Below are positions 55,878 through 64,000 of a stretch of DNA of 64,000 bases, piece after piece (position 1 is the stretch's first letter; every line of letters starts with the position of its first letter). The notes beneath the pieces are model-generated. The model did not search any database. It saw only the letters and a program-made list of their open reading frames with translations, and had not been told where the DNA came from. Both the position numbers and the translations under genes were made by a program. This stretch comes from Eremomyces bilateralis CBS 781.70 (taxonomy: Eukaryota > Ascomycota > Dothideomycetes > Eremomycetales > Eremomycetaceae): assembly GCF_010015585.1 (NCBI RefSeq), contig NW_022985080.1, forward strand, positions 574,806-638,805. Reading direction: 5' to 3'.

Positions 55878-58307
55878 ATGGAGGCCGCATCAGCCCGGAT
55901 GGCCGACCGACTCGGCAGCTGGGCGCAGCCCGGAACCACGCAGTTACAGCGATCTATATGTACGTATAAAGCTGGAGGATAGGCGGTGGAATGCGATTTG
56001 GGGTCGAAACTGATCCGAACCTATTGTAGTGGATGCATGCGATCCCCAGAACTTCGAGCCGCACCTAGCTCTGAATCTTGAGATATCGGATATGATCAAT
56101 GCGAAAAAGGGCAATGCGTAAGGACCCCTCTTGTGTCGGACGCTATTGGCCAACCTGCGGATTTTATATTAGAGGCGTCGGATTTCTTGTTGCGATGTCT
56201 TGCTGATCGTTTAAAGGCCTCGAGAGGCAGCAGTCGCGATTGTTCGGTATATCAATCACCGAAACCCCAACGTCTCGATGCTAGCACTGAACGTATGGAG
56301 TCCCTCTTCTCTCCCACGGATGAGCTCGGACGGCTGACGGTTTCCTCTCTAGCTCCTCGACATCTGCGTGAAGAATTGCGGATATCCTTTCCATTTGCAG
56401 ATCTCCACGAAAGACTTCCTTAATGAACTAGTCCGAAAATTCCCGGAGAAACCGCCCGTCCATCCCTCACGGTCCCAGCAAAAGATCTTGGAGCTCCTCG
56501 AAGAATGGCGATCGACGATTTGCCAAACGTCGCGATACAAGGAGGATCTCGGCTTCATCCGGGACATGCACCGCCTATTGAGCTACAAGGGGTATATATT
56601 CCCAGAGGTCCGGCGAGAAGATGCCGCGGTGCTGAATCCGAGCGACAACTTGCGGTCCGCCGAAGAAATGGAGGCCGAGGAACGGGCAGCGCAGTCGGCA
56701 AAGCTACAGGAACTGATTCGGAGAGGGACGCCTCAGGATTTGCAGGAGGCCAATCGGTTGATGAAAATCATGGCTGGATATGACACTCGGAATAAGACAG
56801 ATTATAGGGCAAAGGCGGCGGAGGAGGTGGTGAAAGTGCAGCAAAAGGCCAAGCTACTCGAGGATATGCTCCAGGGCCATCAGAATGGGGATAAAATTAC
56901 TGAGGGGGATGTGTTCGAAGTGAGTTAATTGCCCTACCCACCGCTAAGATTGCGCTGACCGGGTTATAGGAACTCGCAAATGCACTCATGAGTGCCCATC
57001 CGAAGATCCAGAAGATGTGTGAGGAAGAGTCGGATGACCACGAGGCGGTCGCAAAGCTACTAGAGATCAACGACAGCATCCACCGGACAATAGAGCGATA
57101 TCGTCTGGTTAAGAAAGGCGACTTGGACGCTGCCAACAAGATACCCAGGGGAACATTGGGAACGAGCGGAGCGGGGGTGAAGAAAGGTCCAGACAATGAG
57201 CTCTCGTTGATTGATCTTGGCGGACCGGAAGAGAGCAATCCGCTGGAAGCTGAGGGTTCGAGTTCGGTTCCCGCACCTCCTCCAAAAGCAGGGAATGCGT
57301 TAGAAGATGATCTCCTTGGATTATCAATAGGAGAGAGTGAACCCTTTGGCCAATCCGGGGGCATTTCTCTCGGCGTATCAAACGGTTCTGGTAAGTATAC
57401 CAGACATCAAAACCGCCATTACAAAAGCTAATGAACCACAGGCATGCCAGGACCCTCTACATCCGATACTACATCACAAACAGCAGCGCCCGTCACGAGT
57501 CCTCCTCCATCGTCTCAATATCAGCCGCCAAGACCTAACTACGATCCCTTCGGCCTTTCAGCCCCCTCAGCCCCTATCCAACCACCATCCATTACACCTG
57601 CCATATCCCAAGCGCACCAACAACCCCTAACCAAACCTGCCGACCCCTTCGCCATCCTCAACCAACCCTCCCACACCCCCCGCCAAAACTCCCCCTTCCA
57701 ATTCCAACAATCCCTCAAATCCTCCTCGCCCGCCCCCGTCTCCACCGCCTCCAGCACGCTCCTCGACATCGCCGGAAGCGCCTCCGCACCCGTCCCTGCA
57801 CCGAGCACGGCGACCGCCGACGACGAATGGGAGTTCTCCTCCGCCCTCCCCGACCAAGCGGCCGACATCACCGTGACCAACAGCTTCCTCAACATCACCT
57901 GGAACGTGCGCCGCGATCCGTCCGCGCCCGACGTGGTGCTCATCCAGAGCCGCATATCGAACAATGAGGATAAAGCGATAACGGGGTTGACGTTCCAGAT
58001 AGCTGTGACGAAGGTAAGATACCCACCTCAACCAACCCCGATTCTCTTCTCCCTGTTTATATTATGTCCGCTTTTGATTGGACAACTAAAACTAATACAC
58101 AAGCAGAGCTACACCCTCCAACTCGAGAACCAAACCTCCCGCTCGCTCGCACCGCACCAGCAGAATGGCATCACGCAGACGATCCGGCTGCACGGAGCAA
58201 AGCCGGGGCAAGCGGGCACGGTGCGCATGCGGTGGAAGGTATCATGCAACATTCTGGGCCAGACCAGGGAACAGACGGGCGAAGTGTCGAATCTTGGGAT
58301 TTCATGA
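55878..58307 (+). CDS. GGA clathrin adaptor (VHS-GAT-GAE)
   Basis: Seven exons (55878-55959, 56030-56117, 56217-56292, 56353-56919, 56970-57390, 57442-58013, 58107-58307) give 668 residues. GGA proteins bind Arf and cargo at the trans-Golgi and recruit clathrin for transport to endosomes. The VHS domain (about 10-155) shows LALNLEISDMINAKKGNA, PREAAVAIVRYINHRNPNVSMLAL, and LLDICVKNCGYPFHLQISTK. GAT (about 185-320) includes AKLQELIRRGTPQDLQEANR and VAKLLEINDSIHRTIERY. A long Pro/Ser linker with acidic-dileucine-like DDLLGL and SLIDLGG (clathrin-box-like) segments follows. The C-terminal GAE ear starts ADITVTNSFLNITWNV and ends near GEVSNLGIS. Small exons 2 and 3 and the atypical acceptor TTTAAAG (56216) are needed to rebuild the VHS core, so automatic models may miss them. 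Confidence 0.95.
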
Positions 58308-59003
58308 GGATAGCCACGGCACTCCACTCTTAGCGGGCAATTATAGGATCACCCTGGGACTTGGGGCGGGCGGGACGAGCGTTACGGGATGCTCCGGGGG
58401 TGGATTTGGCTTGCGGACGGTCGATGCAGGTATTCAGCCTTTGTAGAACTTGGCGGTGTGTGTAAGATCGTCGAGGGCGGATGCAGATCACCTTGATGTG
58501 CGTTAGGGACAACCTCCCAAAACGGGTCATTTTCCATGAACTATTCCAAGCGGAAGAAATTTGACATGTTTCCTGTCTAGCCAGCGTATTCATCCCAGTC
58601 GGTTCACGTGCGGTTGATATTGAACTACAGTGTATTTCGACGGCCAGTGCTGATCGCCATGGACCTCGACTTCGGAACCAGTGCCGTGTAGATCTTCATT
58701 CGAGTCATCAATACATGGCTAAACTTACTGCCTGGTAGTATTTACGAAGCTCAAGCAATCCAAGAACAATGTCATATATCTTGTTGACGGTAAGATTACC
58801 GCTGATCCAAAGGCTTAAAATACAACCGAGATCGGACCCTGAACACAGTCGCATATCGCAACGCCAGGAGCGCCTGCTAACCATCAAAGTTGCCCAAAGC
58901 CAAACCCATAAATAATCATGGCCACAACTTGACCAGAGACCGCCGTGTCCCATCGCTCGTGGTCCCTTTCTTCCTATCCCAGTGCCGACCGCCCACCTAG
59001 AGA
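58308..59003. other. Convergent intergenic region, nothing recognised
   Basis: It lies between the stop codons of the GGA gene and the UBL-AN1 gene. Short frames only; no tRNA or repeat was seen. Confidence 0.45.
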
Positions 59004-59708
59004 TTACACCCCCTTAATCGCCACCGTTCTCTCACTCATCAACTTATCCCCATTCCGCTCATGACTCTCCTTCTTGCAATCCTCCAACCCGGGACAACTA
59101 TGACTCTCCAACTGCCGATGCTTACTACAGAAGCTCCCCTTACAGAACCCGCAGTCCCCGACGATCCGCTGCGCAACGGTGCGGCAGGCGCCGTCTTTCC
59201 CGGCCTTGTAGGCGCAGACGGGCCCCTTCTTCGCAGCCATGCCACCGAGAAGCGGGAGAGCGAGGTGCAGGGTGGCGTCAGTGCGGATGTGGTAGTCGTG
59301 GAGGGTGGCGGTGGGATTAGCGAGGTGTCGGCCGGCGAAGACGAGGCGAGGGGCCGTGGTGAGGTGGGTGGTGTTGGTGCGGAGGGAGAGGAGGGTGGTA
59401 AGGTGGGAGATGGTGGTGGTGGAGGGGAGGGTGATGGGGAAGGCTGGGAGGGAGTTAGTTAGGGATTTGGTGAGGTAAGGGAAGGGCCGGAGGGAGTAGA
59501 GCGGTACAATGACCCGGTGGTGAGGCCGTTGATGCCGAGAGCAGCTCTACGTTCTGGATTCCAGGTAGGGGATGGGGTAGGAGGTGGGCAACTCACTGTT
59601 TCCGGCTAGGTTCTTCACGAAGATCTGTATCGAGTCGTCCGGGAGTGATGATGTTGAGGATTGCGAGGAGATGGAGGAGATGCTGTTGGAGCGGCTGATG
59701 GGACGCAT
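59004..59708 (-). CDS. Ubiquitin-like / AN1 zinc-finger fusion protein
   Basis: Two exons (59708-59597, 59443-59004) give 183 residues. A Ser-rich head (1-25) precedes a ubiquitin-like domain at 27-105: IQIFVKNLAGN, FPITLPSTTTISHL, LVFAGRHL, TLHDYHIRTDATLHLALPLLGG. These align block for block with ubiquitin (MQIFVKTLTGK, LIFAGKQL, TLSDYNIQ, STLHLVLRLRGG), including the final Gly-Gly at 104-105. It is followed directly by MAAKKGPVC and an AN1-type zinc finger (DCGFCKGSFCSKHRQLESHSC), then a charged tail. AN1 proteins often serve proteasome or p97-linked stress responses; ZFAND4 of animals is another ubiquitin-AN1 combination. Without exon 1 and the joined second exon, only a 78-residue AN1 protein would be annotated from ATG 59240. 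The 153-bp intron ends at CCTCCCAG. Cleavage after Gly-Gly is possible but not shown. Confidence 0.85.
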
Positions 59709-62696
59709 TTTGAATGACGGAGGTGGGAAGATGATGTGATGACTGGATCGCGAGATGTGTCCGTGCCGGTGTTGGCGTCCGGTAGTGGTAGCGGCGATGA
59801 CGAAAGTGTTGGAGCCGTAGCCTGCTTGGGGCGATGCCGGGGAGTGTTACAGGGACGGATGGTATCACGGTAGCCGGTAGTGGATGTATCGGCACGGGGG
59901 TGTGGTCGTGATAGCGTTCAAAGGGACCAGGGTCTGGGATGATATGGTCAAGAGATGGTGTTGTAGATATTATGAACTTGGGAAAATGGAAGAAAGGAAA
60001 AGAGGAAGACGGTTCCAGGTGATCGTGGGCAGCTGGGGTTTAAAACGAAACCGGAGATGGCGAGCCAAAGGGATGATGTGGCAATGGGGGGAAAGAGGCG
60101 GAAAAGCGGTCGTGTGGACTTCGGTGGTTGCGCAGACTGCAGTGCAGATTAGGTTGCGAGACTAACGGTGAGATGGGCCGGATAGGATGGATGATCCTGG
60201 AATTCGATGGATTCTGACTTGAGATTGCGATGCCGTTGCCCGTTGGCGCTGCTTTGACGATGGCTTCTCCAGGGGCGGCTGGCTAAGAGGTTCGGCGGTT
60301 GATCTAATGGATGATGGAACAGGGTGTCAGGATAGGCTTTGTGTCTTGACTCTCGTGCCTCACGATTGTCTGAGACCACTAGATGCGGAGTTAGAAGTGG
60401 AGCGGCGTTAATAATGAAGCAGAGTCCAGAATTCGGTATTATTGCTGCAGCGGTAATACGGTACGGCCCTCAATAATGACTAGACCATAACCACTCAAAA
60501 TTGCAACACATCCGTCGTGAATGGATGATATGGATGGTAAAAAGGAACCCTTCCTCATAAACCAATTGAATGGGCCCCGTAATCTTCTTCACTCTCATGT
60601 TTGGTTGAGGTACTTTTGGCCGGCCAATTCAGTTCACATTCACTAACTTTCGTCGTTTTTCTGTCAAGTTCCATGATCAATCAAGCTCCATGGTTTCACC
60701 ACCCCAGCTTGGACGATTAAGCCTGGAGTGAATAGAGTGTGAATGTGGCATGTATGTGGCACAAACCGTTGGCTGTCCACTCTGCTACTTCTCATACTCC
60801 TGGACGAGTGGATACACGATGACCTTGGCTTCATCGGTATGATTGTGTGCCTCGCCTTGGGCTGCACGAATCACGATGTGGTCGTGGCATGAATGACTGG
60901 TATTTCGGTTCTGCCTCAGCCAGAACCTGCCCAAGTCATATTACCGTCACAGCGTTACTAGACGCTTTATCTTTGACGACGCATCACATTGAGTATGGCT
61001 TTGTACAAATTCAATGAATCTAGCTTTGCATACCCTATCTATTGAAATCGATCCGTTGATTCCGTATTACCTCTTAATACATCTCACCTTCCATGGATCC
61101 CACCTCTAACACCATCCACCCCAGGATTCCGCCATGCCCGGCCACCTGCATCCAGCCGATGGCCCAGATTTCCTAAAAGCCTCCCCGTCCGATCTTGTCC
61201 TCCTGCACGTCGCAGAGTTTCGTGCAGGCCGCACCACATGACACCAGACGCTGGGCTGATTTTCACGCGCTCCTGCACTTCAGGAACACGATGCACATTC
61301 GCCCCACCCTCGCCTGGGGTGGGAACGGCAGCTGTCTGCATGAGGAGCGCGCCCGGATGTCTGGTTCGTGGACTGGGGCTCGTGAGGTGCAGATGTCAGA
61401 TGTGTGCATGGACGAGGTGTGTTGGCGTGCTGATATCGAACACCGAAGTAAGGGCATCGGTGTCAATAGAGGTGTTCGTTGAATGTTAGGGGTGAGATCT
61501 TACGATTCTAACAAAGCTAATTGAGTCTCCCAACCGAGTTACCGATTACGGCAATGGCGCAATTACACAATATCAGTTGATGTTGTGGCACCTGAGGATC
61601 GCCTCCCACGATCATGTACGACCTCGGTCTGATATTACGGTAGGTGGCATATCCGGAGAAGATTTTGCCTTTGTCAACATCGGACGGGGTTGCGAATGCT
61701 TCAGGTCCTAGTATCATTTCTAAGATCATCTAGTACATACATCCATCCACATGAGTTTGCATACTAGTATGGTTCTAGCCCACGGTATCAATGACTACCT
61801 AGTGCCTGCAGCCAAACTGGATGCCAATTACCTGCTCGGTAATGCGGCATCCAGCGGGATGTAGCATGCTTCGACATATCGCTCTTTGCATTCGAGTATT
61901 GCTTGTGCTGTATCCAGCCCACGCCGTACAACCCCATCTCGTCTCTGCTACCGATTGCTGGATACACGATGCATGTGGATACATAGTATGTTACATCGAT
62001 TAGCAACCCGTCCACTTTTCTCCTCAATCACCGTTCCTGTCAGTTGACTGTTGAGGTCTCCACATATTATCCGTGATGGATTGATCAGGTCCAACTTGGT
62101 CTTTGGAGCTGCAAATCGTCCGACACTCCGGATCGCTATTCATGGTTCCAAACTTCCAATAGTTTCATGGACGGTGTTGGTGTGGGTCGTTGGTTGCGTT
62201 GATCATACCCTCACGCAGCGATTTGTGATAACCGCAGTTAGCGGGAGGATTGCTAATCATAGCAGCGGCCAGCAATCATTCATCAACATCGATGTTGCAT
62301 TAATCAGATCGCTGTTAGGCACTCATCCCTAATATCCATGGAATGCTGGGAGAGGAGAGCACACCATTTTAACTGTGCTCACATATTTTATATCCTGCCT
62401 ATTTGTACTTCTGAATGACCTTGGATGGGAAGTCTTAGTAGAATTGAAGGTTGATTCCATTCTACTTGATATTCACAGAAAGTCGGGTGCTCCAAACCTC
62501 CGAACCCATTGATAAATCTACCCTTGCTTCATTCTAAATTTCCATCCGACTCATCTGATTCGCTACAGTGCCTATGGATCCATTAGACTCTGATATGCAG
62601 TGTGCACGAAGTGCGTGAGGAGCATCTCTTAACCTTGGCCCGAACGGATACAGGAACCCAACATCAACATCAACATCATCTCAAGTCAGCGTAACC
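59709..62696. other. Gene-poor interval of 3 kb
   Basis: No coding frame with a recognisable domain was found on either strand; frames up to about 100 codons lack ATG or splice support. It should contain the promoters of the UBL-AN1 and Dabb genes at its edges. No tRNA-like cloverleaf or long repeat was noticed by eye. Confidence 0.4.
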
Positions 62697-63303
62697 ATGG
62701 AATTCAATTTCCTGCAGTGGATTAGCCAACGGAAACTATTAGCCGCTCCTATTGTTGTGTTCATTCTCCTTTTGACCTTGACCGAGTTGAATTCTCGCGA
62801 CGCCCTCCATAAGACACCTATCTCCACAATGGGCGTCACTCACATCGTACTCTTTCAGTTCAAATCGACTGCCAGCGCCGAGGCGATCACCGATGTACGT
62901 GTCTATCCCGAAAGCCAAGGGACTAGAATCTTACGGAGTTGTGATCGTTCAGGTCTCTCGTGGATTTCTTGCGTTAAAAGACGGCTGCGTCCACCCAACG
63001 TCTCAGAAGCCGTATATCAAATCCGTTTCTGGTGGTATAGAAAATTCGACAGAAGGACTCCAGGTACGCCCGGTCTGCTCCGTAGTGTTTAGCCGTAGAA
63101 GCATTCCTATCAAGCTCTATTTCCATTCTGACAGGTTCATGTAGAATGGCATCACGCATGCATTTGTTGTAGAATTTGAGAGCGTCAAGGACAGAGATTA
63201 CTACGTCAGTAATGATCCCGCCCATGGCAAATTCAAGGAGACGCTTGGGCAGGTTCTTGAAAAGGCGCAAGTCATTGATTTTACTGATGGGACATTTACT
63301 TAA
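62697..63303 (+). CDS. Dabb (stress-responsive A/B barrel) domain protein, membrane-anchored
   Basis: Three exons (62697-62894, 62953-63063, 63145-63303) give 155 residues. The Dabb ferredoxin-like domain starts at an internal Met (MGVTHIVLFQFKSTASAEAI) and continues LALKDGCVHPTSQKPYIKSVSGG, NGITHAFVVEFESVKDRDYYVS, DPAHGKFKETL and EKAQVIDFTDGTF. These are the typical strands and the HAFVVEF and DPAH motifs of the family, which forms dimers and includes plant stress proteins and some biosynthetic cyclases. The 45-residue N-terminal extension carries one hydrophobic span (LLAAPIVVFILLLTLTEL). If ATG 62697 is used, the protein is anchored or secreted; starting at ATG 62829 gives the plain cytosolic form. 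The last acceptor is TTCATGTAG (63144); an earlier ACAG would give a stop. Confidence 0.88.
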
Positions 63304-63454
63304 GCTGTAATGGGTTGGACGTTATTCTCCTGCTGTCATGGTAGCATTATACTCTGGATTCCCCAATATTAAATTCATCTAGTTCGATTTCCTGACAAGT
63401 GGCACATTTCTAATCCGTGCCATAGGGTATCTTGTATATAGACACCATCCGCTG
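63304..63454. other. Short flank between Dabb gene and transposon
   Basis: AT-rich 3' flank of the Dabb gene. The left end of the transposon probably lies in or just after this stretch, but it cannot be fixed without the right end. Confidence 0.3.
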
Positions 63455-63547
63455 CCTGTTTCAGGTGTGTACTGTGTACCTGTTTTGGGCACTATCTACC
63501 ACCCGTTTTGGGCACCCTCTGCCGCCTATTCAGCCCCCGACCACTTC
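63455..63547. repeat. Four 23-24 bp tandem units in the transposon 5' region
   Basis: Units begin at 63455, 63479, 63502 and 63525 and share the core CC(T/C)GTTTTGGGCAC; the two middle units match over 13 of 14 bases, the outer two are degraded. Such subterminal arrays in pogo/Tc1-type elements can be transposase-binding sites; that role is inferred here. Confidence 0.8.
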
Positions 63548-63779
63548 TACCCTGGCACGACGAACGACTTGCGATTTACTTTTCTATTTCCTTAAATAAA
63601 CTAGTCAGAGCGTAGGATTCCTACGTCGCGTCATTAGTGTAATTATGTTGAAAACGAAAAAGGGGTGAGATCCAAAGGGTTAGTTACTTAACTAACTAAC
63701 GTAATCCACCAGCGAGTCGCCCAAACCACCGAGTCGCCCACTTCATCTCCGTAACAGCGATCATCACGATTTTTTCGCA

Positions 63780-64000
63780 ATGTCTCAACAACAGAGCCCT
63801 CAATTACCTTCAAATGAAGCTAGAATGAACCTAGCCATCCAGACTATCGAACAAGACCAAGTTCAATCAATTCGAGAAGCTGCAAAAGCTTACAACGTCC
63901 CGTGGAGTACCTTACGTGACCGCCGCAACGGAATGACTGCACGAAGCGATTGTGTCCCGAATTCGAAAAAGCTCTCAAATATGGAAGAAAGGGTGATTAT
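63780..64000 (+). CDS. Pogo/Fot1-type transposase, N-terminal part
   Basis: ATG 63780 opens a frame of 73 complete codons with no stop up to the window edge. The residues form the psq-type helix-turn-helix at the head of fungal pogo transposases: EARMNLAIQTIEQDQVQSIR, EAAKAYNVPWSTLRDRRNG, then the usual NSKKLSNMEERVI linker to the second (CENP-B-type) DNA-binding helix. The DDE catalytic domain would lie outside. The lack of stops or a C-to-T mutation pattern in this part suggests a young copy not hit by repeat-induced point mutation; the rest is needed to say whether it is complete. Confidence 0.88.
   Translation, partial: MSQQQSPQLPSNEARMNLAIQTIEQDQVQSIREAAKAYNVPWSTLRDRRNGMTARSDCVPNSKKLSNMEERVI

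Larger units (their letters stand above)
63455..64000 (+). mobile_element. 5' part of a pogo/Fot1-like DNA transposon (partial)
   Basis: It contains the 23-24 bp array, a 17-bp-spaced direct repeat of CGAGTCGCCCA (63713-63740) and the start of an intact-looking transposase frame. The element runs off the right edge, so terminal inverted repeats and the TA target duplication cannot be checked; the left boundary given is only the first recognisable repeat. Confidence 0.6.

Noticed and set aside
59061-59462. Gly/Val/Glu-rich plus-strand frame of 133 codons.
   Set aside because: It is the reverse of the C-rich coding strand of the UBL-AN1 gene; composition alone explains it.
59593-59895. 100-codon minus-strand frame upstream of the UBL-AN1 second exon.
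   Set aside because: It is out of frame with the ubiquitin-like exon that occupies the same bases and shows no domain.
1-64000. Secondary-metabolite gene cluster suggested by the LaeA-like methyltransferase, reductase, HET and membrane genes.
   Set aside because: No polyketide synthase, peptide synthetase, terpene cyclase or P450 is present and the genes are scattered among housekeeping genes.
1-64000. CRISPR arrays, prokaryotic operons or ribosome binding sites.
   Set aside because: The gene structure is eukaryotic throughout and no regularly spaced direct repeats of that kind were seen.

Overview
This window is nuclear DNA of a filamentous ascomycete (Pezizomycotina). The evidence is short introns of about 48-100 bp with GT...AG ends and CTAAC-like branch sites, compact intergenic spaces, and a set of genes typical of that group: a COP9/TREX-2 type PCI protein, an ApsA/Num1 cortical anchor, a LaeA-like methyltransferase, a HET-domain gene and a pogo/Fot1-type transposase. 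The sequence alone does not let me name a class or genus. I rebuilt the gene models by joining open frames across introns by eye. The summed coding length of every complete multi-exon model is a multiple of three, which supports the junctions.

Layout, left to right. 1-179: 3' end of an unidentified gene. 1411-5749: CSN12/PCID2-like protein and ribosomal protein eL20, divergent from one promoter, then an enoyl-CoA isomerase-like crotonase converging on eL20. 6613-9231: HpcH/HpaI aldolase and LaeA-like methyltransferase. 9232-12508: gene-poor. 12509-22257: three minus-strand genes (ApsA-like PH protein, a three-TM membrane protein, a pRiA4b ORF-3 domain protein). 22827-28657: MHF1/CENP-S, a type II membrane protein and ribosome-biogenesis factor TSR1. 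29594-38483: a four-TM MARVEL-like protein, a DUF726 lipase-like protein, a LisH-WD40 protein (TBL1/Sif2 type) and a PARN-like deadenylase. 39040-40979: convergent GNAT acetyltransferase and Ayr1-like reductase. 41865-47980: accessory stretch with a HET-domain gene broken by one stop codon, a possible transcription-factor relic and an orphan five-exon gene. 48693-58307: RAD1/XPF nuclease, the TFIIIC TPR subunit and a GGA clathrin adaptor. 59004-59708: a ubiquitin-like/AN1 zinc-finger fusion. 59709-62696: gene-poor. 62697-63303: a Dabb-domain protein. 63455-64000: the 5' part of a pogo-like DNA transposon, cut by the window edge.

Most genes are housekeeping and independently transcribed. I see no biosynthetic cluster and no multi-gene system that looks undescribed. 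The observations most worth following are the ubiquitin-like protein ending in Gly-Gly fused to an AN1 finger, the HET gene with a single in-frame stop, the periodic 23-24 bp array in front of the transposase, and a repeated C-rich to G-rich switch inside coding strands.
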